A DNA stretch of 64,000 bases from a candidate division TM6 bacterium GW2011_GWF2_32_72 (GTDB taxonomy: Bacteria; Babelota; Babeliae; Babelales; GWF2-32-72). Below, piece by piece: positions 56,991-64,000 of the stretch; position 1 is the stretch's first letter, and the number at the start of each line of letters is the position of its first letter. The position numbers and the translations under genes are program-made. Location: positions 105,033 through 169,032 of the forward strand of contig LBON01000003.1 of assembly GCA_000989525.1 (NCBI GenBank), written 5' to 3'. Below the pieces are notes generated by a model. The model saw only the letters and a program-made list of their open reading frames with translations, had not been told where the DNA came from and did not search any database.

Positions 56991-57729
56991 TCTTTAGTCC
57001 TTGTGCAAATGTTTTTTCATACCAAGCTTGAACTCGTTCTGTAAATTCCTTTGGGGATTCTTCTTGTCCACAAATAAATGGCTCACCAACTAAAACTTTA
57101 ACGGGAGAATATTTTATCCAAATTCCAAAAGGTTCCAAAACTTTTTCAACGCCCCAAATTACAACAGGAATAACGGGACGATTTGTTTCTTTAGCTATTC
57201 GTGCAAAACCAGAAAAAAATTTATGAATTTCATTATCGGCATATCGACCGCCTTCTGGAAAAATAATAAGATGTCTACTTTCATTCGCAAATCGACGTTG
57301 TGCTTCATGCAAAGCTTCAATAGCCTTCCTTGGAGAAGACATATCAACAGGAATACCCATGCGCCTAAACACAAACCCAATCAACGGCAAATCCGAAAAT
57401 CTATTTGTATATAACCAAATATGCGGAAATCCATTTAATAATTTTCCAACTAATGGGATATCCAATGAAGATTGATGATTAGCTATAATTATAGAAGGAT
57501 CATCCGTTATATTTTTTCGACCCTCAAATTTTACCGGAACCATAACCAGCTTAATCACCGCATGATAAAAAAACTTGGTAAAAATATTAAAAAACAACCT
57601 GTTGTCAAAACGCCATTTTTCAGGCAAACAAGCAATAATAAAAGCTGGAATAAAAAAAATTATCCCAACAATCAAAAATCCCAGATAAGCAAAAACTCTT
57701 TTAATTCTCCACCAAATCTTACAACGCAT
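56983..57729 (-). CDS. plsC: 1-acyl-sn-glycerol-3-phosphate acyltransferase
   Basis: 248 residues. Membrane helix at the N-terminus (about 13-35), acyltransferase box NHQSSLD, and FPEGGRYAD. Makes phosphatidic acid from lysophosphatidic acid. Ribosome site AAGGA. It heads the Bat operon: the batA GTG start is within its last codons. Confidence 0.92.
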   Translation of the reverse strand: MRCKIWWRIKRVFAYLGFLIVGIIFFIPAFIIACLPEKWRFDNRLFFNIFTKFFYHAVIKLVMVPVKFEGRKNITDDPSIIIANHQSSLDIPLVGKLLNGFPHIWLYTNRFSDLPLIGFVFRRMGIPVDMSSPRKAIEALHEAQRRFANESRHLIIFPEGGRYADNEIHKFFSGFARIAKETNRPVIPVVIWGVEKVLEPFGIWIKYSPVKVLVGEPFICGQEESPKEFTERVQAWYEKTFAQGLKSV

Positions 57730-57804
57730 AATTCGTCCTTATATATAAAAAATCAATAATTAATTATTTTACAACGTAAGATTCTGAAAATAAAGATCTT
57801 AAAT

Positions 57805-58626
57805 CTAACGTTTTTTAATAACCTGCAATCTATAAAGAGTTATGCCTGATGATAATAAAATTACACTAGTAAGCATTGATAAGAAAAGATCAAAGAACAT
57901 ATCTATTTTAAAATCTTCAATAGTAAAACCTGTAAATTTTTCCCGCATGACCAACATAAGGTTTTCACTTGTAAGAATCTCTTGAGCGCTAATCACCTTA
58001 TTTGTGACAGAATCAATCAATACTTTTTCAAATAACATATTAATCATAAGCTCATATATATACATCGCGAGAGAAAGACAAATATATAAAATACCCAAAG
58101 TCATAAATCCAACCAAAATTATTAAAGGAAGCCACGCAAAGAATTTAACCAAACCTTTTTTTAAACCTGAAAATAAATTATAAATTTTTTCTTCATCAAA
58201 AAAAGAAAGAATTAAATAAAAAAATAATGAAAAAGAAACAGAAGCAAAAATTAATAATACAGCAAGTAAAATAGCTCCAATTTCACCACGCAGATCTGGT
58301 AAAAATAAAGACAACACAACTAAAATAAATGCTATGCACAAAGCACAAAGCAAAGAATATAATTCATAGTCCCAAATTTTTTTCTTAAATCCTCTGTAAG
58401 CTATAATGTGAATCAAAGGTAATGTAGAAATCTGAACAAATAAAACCAAATAAAAAAATTCAAACCAACTAAGCGCCAAAATAATTAATATCGACCACCA
58501 AAAATATTTAATACCATACCAAATCACATACCCCATATTTGCAAAAAACTCTGCCCAAAATTCTTTAATTTTACTCCATTGATATAAATACTGTATGGAT
58601 TCTTTCCATGATTGCAAAACTGTCAT
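57805..58626 (-). CDS. Membrane protein, tandem paralogue family member 1
   Basis: 273 residues, about six membrane helices. Begins MTVLQSWKESIQYLYQWSKIKEFWAEFF, shared with members 2 and 3. After this amphipathic start come YGIKYFWW and hydrophobic segments. No transporter or enzyme motif is visible. Ribosome site AAGGAAG. Probably in one transcript with the other members and perhaps with plsC (75 bases on). Confidence 0.7.
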   Translation of the reverse strand: MTVLQSWKESIQYLYQWSKIKEFWAEFFANMGYVIWYGIKYFWWSILIILALSWFEFFYLVLFVQISTLPLIHIIAYRGFKKKIWDYELYSLLCALCIAFILVVLSLFLPDLRGEIGAILLAVLLIFASVSFSLFFYLILSFFDEEKIYNLFSGLKKGLVKFFAWLPLIILVGFMTLGILYICLSLAMYIYELMINMLFEKVLIDSVTNKVISAQEILTSENLMLVMREKFTGFTIEDFKIDMFFDLFLSMLTSVILLSSGITLYRLQVIKKR

Positions 58627-58664
58627 TATTTACTTCCTTATTTAAAGTGAATTAAAAATATTTT

Positions 58665-59342
58665 TTATTTTTTAAGAACAATTTGAAGACGATAAAAAGT
58701 TATACAATATACCGATAAGACAATAGGATAAGTTGATGCAAAAGCATATAAACCAACGAAACCCAAACCCATACCCGAATCTGGCATAAACACCAATAAA
58801 CAAATAATACTGATAAGAATTGAAAAAACTGTTGAGAAAAAAATAACCATAAGGCTATAAGGAAACAATATAACAAATTTTTTTAAAAATTCTTTAAACT
58901 GAAAAAAATGTAAATCACACCATAAAAACAAAAACAACAATATAATTGGTAAAAAAAATATCACCGCCATATAGTAGCCGTCTCCAGAACCATAGATCTT
59001 AAAAAAAGAAGAAACATATTCTAAGCAAAAAAAACCAATCACTATTTTTAAAAAATTAAAAAATTGATTTTTAATATTCCAGTTCCAAGATCTATGTATT
59101 ACCACATCACTAATTAAAAAAAACAAATAAAATAGAATAAAACTTTGCAACCATAATCTAATTTCACTTAAGCCAGAACCTATAGCATGAGATCCAAAAA
59201 AATACCAAGCCAGTAGTAACCACCACCAACCATAAAAAACAACCTTCCTCAAATTCATAAAAAATTCTGCCCAGAATTCTTTAATTTTACTCCATTGATA
59301 TAAATACTGTATGGACTCTTTCCACGATTGTAATATTGTCAT
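58665..59342 (-). CDS. Membrane protein, tandem paralogue family member 2
   Basis: 225 residues, about six membrane helices. The first 26 residues differ by only one from member 1, and even the DNA of that part is almost identical, while the rest diverges strongly. Ends YRLQIVLKK, similar to YRLQVIKKR of member 1. Ribosome site GAGGG. Function unknown. Confidence 0.7.
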   Translation of the reverse strand: MTILQSWKESIQYLYQWSKIKEFWAEFFMNLRKVVFYGWWWLLLAWYFFGSHAIGSGLSEIRLWLQSFILFYLFFLISDVVIHRSWNWNIKNQFFNFLKIVIGFFCLEYVSSFFKIYGSGDGYYMAVIFFLPIILLFLFLWCDLHFFQFKEFLKKFVILFPYSLMVIFFSTVFSILISIICLLVFMPDSGMGLGFVGLYAFASTYPIVLSVYCITFYRLQIVLKK

Positions 59343-59363
59343 TATTCATTTCCCTCTTAAAAC

Positions 59364-59393
59364 ATGGTGACCTTTGATATCAAAGGTCACCAT
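59364..59393. repeat. Perfect 30-bp palindrome between paralogues 2 and 3
   Basis: ATGGTGACCTTTGAT and its exact inverse adjoin with no spacer. A short T run follows on the minus strand (GTTTT). It is either a terminator/attenuator after member 3 or a protein-binding site. Confidence 0.6.
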
Positions 59394-59398
59394 AAAAT

Positions 59399-60328
59399 CT
59401 ATTTCTTTTTAGATACCTGTATGCGATACGCAGTTGCAACAAAACACACAAAAATTATCGCAAACGCTAAGGTTATTAATGTCACAACCCAATAAACCAT
59501 ACTCAAAAATTTAGGGTTAATTAAAACTCCTTCAGCTGCTTTTTGAGCTTTGTCTGCGGTAGACACAACTTTTTCTAGTAATGAAAATGGATTTGATAAT
59601 AATTCAGTAGAAGTTTTTACCAAATTTTGAGGCTCTAAATTATTACCAACCTTAAATGGATTAATTCCTGCAAAAACAATTCCTGTTGCAAAATCAATTA
59701 TTCTTTGTTTTATAAGTTCCATTAATTCAGATGAAAAAACTACACCCAAAATAGGTAAACCCGTTAAAACAACCGCAAATAGCGCATAAATCGGAAGACC
59801 CTTAAAAAAAACCATCAAACCATTAAAAAGACCTTTTAGAACATTTAAGGCGGATTCTTCATCAAAATAAGACAAAACACAAATTTGTAAAAGTTGTATA
59901 AATAGACCAACTAATACAGAAATTAAAACTATCATTATTTTTTTTGTAAAATCTAAGCCTTCAGTTGAATTCAATGGATTTATTCCACTCAACAAAGCAA
60001 AAATTATATAACGTATTAAAATAGCCAAAACAAACAATAAAACACCACAAACAACAGTTGAAATAAAATAAGCTATAATTGTTTTTTTTATCGCTCTATT
60101 CGCAACAATACTCATTAATGGAAAAATAAATAAGGCCAACCAATTGCCATATGGTATGTTGAAATTTACAACAATCAAAAATAAAATAACTAACCACCAA
60201 AAGTATTTCACGCCATACCAAATCGCAAATCCAATTGTTGCAAAGAATTCAGACCAAAATTCTTTAATTTTATTCCATTGATAAATATATTGCACGGACT
60301 CTGTCCATGATTGTAATATTGTCACCAT
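59399..60328 (-). CDS. Membrane protein, tandem paralogue family member 3
   Basis: 309 residues, about six membrane helices plus a longer extracytoplasmic loop (residues about 205-275). Start motif VTILQSWTESVQYIYQWNKIKEFWSEFF. The paralogues begin MT, and the GTG at 60325 is at the right distance from AAGGAG, so a start one codon downstream of the ATG is possible. Ends YRIQVSKKK. Confidence 0.7.
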   Translation of the reverse strand: MVTILQSWTESVQYIYQWNKIKEFWSEFFATIGFAIWYGVKYFWWLVILFLIVVNFNIPYGNWLALFIFPLMSIVANRAIKKTIIAYFISTVVCGVLLFVLAILIRYIIFALLSGINPLNSTEGLDFTKKIMIVLISVLVGLFIQLLQICVLSYFDEESALNVLKGLFNGLMVFFKGLPIYALFAVVLTGLPILGVVFSSELMELIKQRIIDFATGIVFAGINPFKVGNNLEPQNLVKTSTELLSNPFSLLEKVVSTADKAQKAAEGVLINPKFLSMVYWVVTLITLAFAIIFVCFVATAYRIQVSKKK

Positions 60329-60536
60329 TACTCCTTTTTAAAGAGGGTTAAAAATTAGAATTAATATCAAGCCGTTATTTACACATAAATTAAAAACCAA
60401 TTTTAAACAAAATCGCAAACAATCTTTTTATAAAAAAATTAAAGCTATGAAAACTTGATTCTCTTTTAATTTTATCTTTTTTAAGATTACACGCGTGATA
60501 AACACGGCCATGATAAAAACAAGACATAGCTGTATC

Positions 60537-61280
60537 CTATTTCAAATATAATTTTTGTTGTTCATAAACACGCTTAGTGTAAAAAGTCACAGCAAAGCTG
60601 ATAAAAACTAAAAGTATAAATATTTCAATTAATTGATAAAAAACTTCCCAAAATATTCCGTCTAAACGGAAATATGCAGCAATCAAATCTAAAATATATT
60701 TAATAAAAAACCACAAGGAAGTCATAATCATTATTATTGGTAAATTGTAAAGAAACATCTTTAGGCCTCTATACAAACAAATAAAGAAATCTTTTAATGC
60801 CCCAGCTGAATCTAAAAAAAAGAAAATTACTAAAAACCAAAAAACAATAAAAAAACTTACCCATTGAGGAACAACCCCCATACCATAAGCTTCCAACAAA
60901 TTTGCTAAACCTAACACGCCAAAAATCACAACCAAAAATATAAAAAACTGGCGCCAATAAAGCCGTAAATAGACAGTATCTTTCTTTTTAACCGAAGGTC
61001 TTGCAACCAAAAAAATGCCAAACATCGCCAAATTAAGAAAAAATAAAGCCGCAAAAACAATAAAAAGATAAATAATTGAATAAATTAAGCTTAATTCTGA
61101 AAAAGATGTCGTATAAGAAGCGTATTGCAGTAAAATCCCAGCCACAAGAATCCACCCAAAATATTTAAGCCAAAACAACATGGTAGACCAAGCGGTCTTC
61201 AAGGAACTAAAAAAATAGATTTTAAAGGCTGTTGACTGGAAAATTCTTAAAGAATCACCCCATGCCTGTAAGATGTTCAT
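60537..61280 (-). CDS. Membrane protein, tandem paralogue family member 4 (distant)
   Basis: 247 residues, about six helices. N-terminus MNILQAWGDSLRIFQSTAFKIYFFSSLKT keeps the (I)LQxWxxS start and a later FWLKYFGW equivalent to YGIKYFWW in the others, but is clearly more diverged. Ends VTFYTKRVYEQQKLYLK. Ribosome site AAGGA. First gene of the minus-strand run. Upstream it faces the topA promoter. Confidence 0.68.
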   Translation of the reverse strand: MNILQAWGDSLRIFQSTAFKIYFFSSLKTAWSTMLFWLKYFGWILVAGILLQYASYTTSFSELSLIYSIIYLFIVFAALFFLNLAMFGIFLVARPSVKKKDTVYLRLYWRQFFIFLVVIFGVLGLANLLEAYGMGVVPQWVSFFIVFWFLVIFFFLDSAGALKDFFICLYRGLKMFLYNLPIIMIMTSLWFFIKYILDLIAAYFRLDGIFWEVFYQLIEIFILLVFISFAVTFYTKRVYEQQKLYLK

Positions 61281-61380
61281 CCCCGAAATCCTTCTTTATT
61301 TAAAGGTTTTTTAAGTAAATTAATTCATACAGCTAGAAGGCTACTAATTTGCTTATAAAAAAACAATATTTCAAAACAAA

Positions 61381-61410
61381 TTGACAAATAGAAATAATTT
61401 AAACTATTAT
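61381..61410 (+). promoter_or_regulatory. topA promoter
   Basis: Consensus TTGACA, 18-base spacer, TATTAT. Together with the sRNA promoter it is the best promoter in the window. It leaves a leader of about 125 bases before the 61542 start. Confidence 0.75.
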
Positions 61411-61541
61411 CATTAATATAAAGCTTAACTTTTTTACACCTTGGCCTGACAATACATGAAAACAGTTTTTGACATGTGAGAAATTAGTATTTAGTTTATT
61501 AATTCCTTAAGTAAATGAGGACTTATCAACATAAAGGCATT

Positions 61542-63797
61542 ATGAAGAAATTATTAATTGTAGAATCTCCCGCAAAAATCAAAACGATTAAAAAGTTCCT
61601 AGGCGACGATTTTAGGATCATTTCGACCATGGGTCACATCAAAGATCTACCCACCAAAAAAACTGGTGTTCAGATGGATGATAAAGGCATAAAAATCGAA
61701 TATGTAACTATAGAAAACAAAGATAATGTTATTGCGGACATTCGCAAAAATGCCAAAAATGTTGATGAAGTTTACATAGCACCGGACCCTGACCGTGAAG
61801 GTGAAATTATTGCTTGGCACGTTGAACAAGAAATTAAAGATATTATTAAAGATCCATCTAAAATTCATCGAATAACATTTAACGAAATCACCAAGCCTGC
61901 CATTTTAGATGCTATTGCCCATCCATATCATGTTGATATGAAAAAAGTTGGCGCTCAACAAGCAAGAAGAATTCTAGATAGATGGGTCGGATATGAAGTT
62001 TCGCCTGTATTATGGCAAAAAATAGCCAAAGGTCTTTCTGCAGGCCGAGTACAATCTGTTGCATTAAGATTAATTGTAGAGCGTGAAGAGGCTATAAGAA
62101 ATTTTAAACCTGAAGAATATTGGTCTGTTGAAGGGCTATTTGCCAAAGCAAAATCTGAATTAGCCGCAATGTTAACTCACATAGGCAAAGAAAAAGCAGA
62201 ATTAAAAAATAAAGAACAAACAGATACGATTGTTAAAGATATAAAAAAAGAAAGTTTTATCGTTGATTCCATAACAGACAAAACAAGAATTCAAAATCCT
62301 GTCGCCCCTTTTATGACAAGTACTTTACAACAAGCCGCATTCAACAAACTTGGCTACACTGTTAAAAAAACAATGACCATTGCCCAACAACTTTATGAAG
62401 GTGTTCCATTAGATGATCCAAACACACCAAAAGCTTTAATTACATACATGCGTACAGACTCGTTAAGACTTTCTGATACAGCAATTACACAAGCAAGAAA
62501 TTTTATTTCTTCACAATTTGGTAAAGAATATCTTCCAAGCCAGGCCAATGTTTATGTAAAAGATGGCAAAGCTCAAGATGCCCACGAAGCAATCCGTCCA
62601 ATCGATATTTCTTTAACTCCTAATGTTGTATCTCAATACTTAAAAAAAGATTTAGCAATGCTTTACGAATTAATTTGGCAAAGATCTGTAGCATGCCAAA
62701 TGACGCCCGCAAAATATGCTCAACGCCAAGTTACAATTATGGGCGGCAAATATACATTCAAAGTTACAGGGTCAACACTTATTTTTGATGGTTATCTAAA
62801 AGCATACAACTCAGAAGAAGAAGGTGACGAAGACAAGAAAAATCAATCCATAAAAATTCCTAATGATTTAAAGATAAAAGATCCCGTTGATTTGAAAAAA
62901 ATCTCACCAAAACAGCACTTTACACAACCACCACCAAGATATACTGAAGGTTCTTTAGTAAAAGAAATGGAAAAAGAAGGTATTGGACGACCAAGTACTT
63001 ATGCCACAATTTTAAGCACCATTCAAGCCAGAACATATGTTAAGCTTGATACCAAAAAACGCTTTGAACCAACCGATCTTGGTATGCAAGTCACAGACAT
63101 GTTACGCATAAACCTTCCAGAAATTATGAATGTAAAATTTACAGCTTTAATGGAAGAAGATCTTGATAAAATTGCAGAAGGCGAAATGGAACGAGATGCT
63201 TTACTGCGAGAATTTTATACAGCGTTTCAAAAAGATTTAACCAAATTTAAAGGAAGTGAAAGTCAAAAAATATCAATTCCTACAGATATACAATGTCCAC
63301 AATGTCACGAACACAATTTAGTTATTCGCAAAGGTAAAACTGGTGAATTTTTAGGCTGTCCTGGATACCCAAATTGTGACTTTTCCTCAAATTTTGAACA
63401 AACAGAAACCGGAGAAATAAAAATGATTGAACAAACGCCGCCACAATTACTAGACGAAAAGTGTCCAAAGTGTGGAGAACCGATGCGCGAAATGATGGGC
63501 AAATTTGGAAAATTCATAGCATGTTCAGGTTATCCAAAATGTAAATATATCAAGCAAAACATGGCCGGATTTAAATGCCCTGAATGTCAAAAAGGCGATA
63601 TCATCGAAAGAAAATGGAGAGGCGGTACCTTCTGGGGATGTTCTAACTATCCAAAGTGTAAATTTGCTATTTTTGATGAAATTGAAAACACACCATGTCC
63701 AAAATGCAAAAGACCTTTCTTGATCAAGAAAAAAGATAAAGAAGGTAATATTTCTATATTTTGTTCAGACATTAAAGAATGCGGATACAAGAAGTAG
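61542..63797 (+). CDS. topA: DNA topoisomerase I
   Basis: Type IA topoisomerase that relaxes negative supercoils. 751 residues from the ATG at 61542, preceded by AAAGG. The upstream in-frame ATG at 61515 adds nine unlikely residues. The TOPRIM domain starts LLIVESPAKIKTIKKFLG and holds the metal-binding DPDREGE. Catalytic Tyr in ITYMRTDSLRLS. Four C-terminal C4 zinc-ribbon motifs (CPQC, CPKC, CPEC, CPKC) bind single-stranded DNA. Balances gyrase, whose B subunit is encoded at 17111. Confidence 0.97.
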   Translation: MKKLLIVESPAKIKTIKKFLGDDFRIISTMGHIKDLPTKKTGVQMDDKGIKIEYVTIENKDNVIADIRKNAKNVDEVYIAPDPDREGEIIAWHVEQEIKDIIKDPSKIHRITFNEITKPAILDAIAHPYHVDMKKVGAQQARRILDRWVGYEVSPVLWQKIAKGLSAGRVQSVALRLIVEREEAIRNFKPEEYWSVEGLFAKAKSELAAMLTHIGKEKAELKNKEQTDTIVKDIKKESFIVDSITDKTRIQNPVAPFMTSTLQQAAFNKLGYTVKKTMTIAQQLYEGVPLDDPNTPKALITYMRTDSLRLSDTAITQARNFISSQFGKEYLPSQANVYVKDGKAQDAHEAIRPIDISLTPNVVSQYLKKDLAMLYELIWQRSVACQMTPAKYAQRQVTIMGGKYTFKVTGSTLIFDGYLKAYNSEEEGDEDKKNQSIKIPNDLKIKDPVDLKKISPKQHFTQPPPRYTEGSLVKEMEKEGIGRPSTYATILSTIQARTYVKLDTKKRFEPTDLGMQVTDMLRINLPEIMNVKFTALMEEDLDKIAEGEMERDALLREFYTAFQKDLTKFKGSESQKISIPTDIQCPQCHEHNLVIRKGKTGEFLGCPGYPNCDFSSNFEQTETGEIKMIEQTPPQLLDEKCPKCGEPMREMMGKFGKFIACSGYPKCKYIKQNMAGFKCPECQKGDIIERKWRGGTFWGCSNYPKCKFAIFDEIENTPCPKCKRPFLIKKKDKEGNISIFCSDIKECGYKK

Positions 63798-63915
63798 TTT
63801 TTAATTTTAAATCTGTTATTTTTCTTTTTTTTGATTATTTAATTATTTTTAATTATTTAATTATTAATTATTGGTCATCTTAAAATTTGTATGTTTAATT
63901 ATATATGTTTTGCAA

Positions 63916-63970
63916 AGGGTGTTCTTGCAAACACCCTCTGCACTCCTGTGCACCAAGGGCAAGCCCTTTG
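63916..63970. repeat. GC-rich multi-hairpin element at window end
   Basis: Three hairpins follow one another: AGGGTGTT/AACACCCT, TGCAC/GTGCA, and CCAAGGGC/GCCCTTTGG. The region is markedly richer in G+C than the AT-rich spacer before it and continues past the window end. No ORF. It may be the edge of an interspersed repeat or structured RNA. Confidence 0.5.
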
Positions 63971-64000
63971 GAAACCCTGACTCTCGATGCCCAACGTAAC

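Noticed and set aside
61515..61541. Start of topA at 61515
   Set aside because: The extra nine residues are not typical and the ATG at 61542 has the ribosome site and begins with the conserved KKLLIVESPAK.

Overview
This AT-rich window (roughly one third G+C by eye) looks like a chromosome segment of a host-associated, genome-reduced Gram-negative-type bacterium. Housekeeping genes (lysS, gyrB, tilS, tadA, rpsI, dnaJ, sufCBD/sufS/sufU, rlmN, hup, lepB, topA) are interleaved with many small or medium secreted proteins that have signal peptides, coiled coils and no recognisable family. A C-terminal-processing protease, a TonB-like protein, a Bat (aerotolerance) operon and a probable outer-membrane barrel fit a cell with an outer membrane. 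The overall style recalls Candidatus Dependentiae (TM6, Babeliae), but that placement is inference from gene content only. No phage, IS or CRISPR array is visible.

Layout. 0-3.8 kb: lysS, a Mn/Fe superoxide dismutase with two well-formed translation starts, and secreted Lys/Glu-rich proteins. 3.9-11.2 kb: a run of same-strand secreted proteins, one beta-barrel-like and the rest coiled-coil. Two of them end at textbook -1 slippery heptamers followed by open, coding-like extensions. 11.2-16 kb: a non-coding inverted-repeat element, an FtsB/DivIC-like protein, a CtpA-type protease and four small secreted proteins. 16-21.3 kb: gyrB-tilS, tadA, a DksA/TraR zinc-finger protein, tRNA-Thr and rpsI. 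21.3-28 kb: further secreted proteins, a 43-residue membrane peptide, a TonB-like transducer, and a flavin oxidoreductase plus sugar-nucleotide epimerase pair. 28-35.4 kb: a 41-codon leader ORF overlapping dnaJ, a NurA-like nuclease with sufU, and an RluB/RsuA-type pseudouridine synthase whose arginine/serine tail was put out of frame by a 158-bp tandem duplication. 35.4-41.7 kb: a TVP38-like membrane protein, a candidate small RNA with its own promoter and terminator, and the suf cluster with an unusually short SufD. 41.7-47.7 kb: rlmN, an exported HD-domain protein, a GspE/PilB ATPase split into two genes, a FUN14-like protein, HU, tRNA-Leu and tRNA-Cys. 47.7-57.7 kb (minus strand): plsC-batA-batB-batC-batD-batE-M23 peptidase-lepB-lepB-rhodanese. 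57.8-61.3 kb: four tandem paralogous membrane proteins of unknown function. 61.4-63.8 kb: topA behind a near-consensus promoter.

How it fits together. The secreted repertoire, two signal peptidases, a processing protease and a type II secretion/type IV pilus-like ATPase suggest a cell that invests heavily in export, plausibly for life in or on a host. SOD, Suf and Bat point to oxidative-stress and iron-sulfur maintenance. The most unusual signals are the two 3'-end -1 frameshift sites in neighbouring secreted genes, the minus-strand small RNA, the dual-start SOD, the out-of-frame RluB tail and the tandem membrane-protein family beside the Bat operon.
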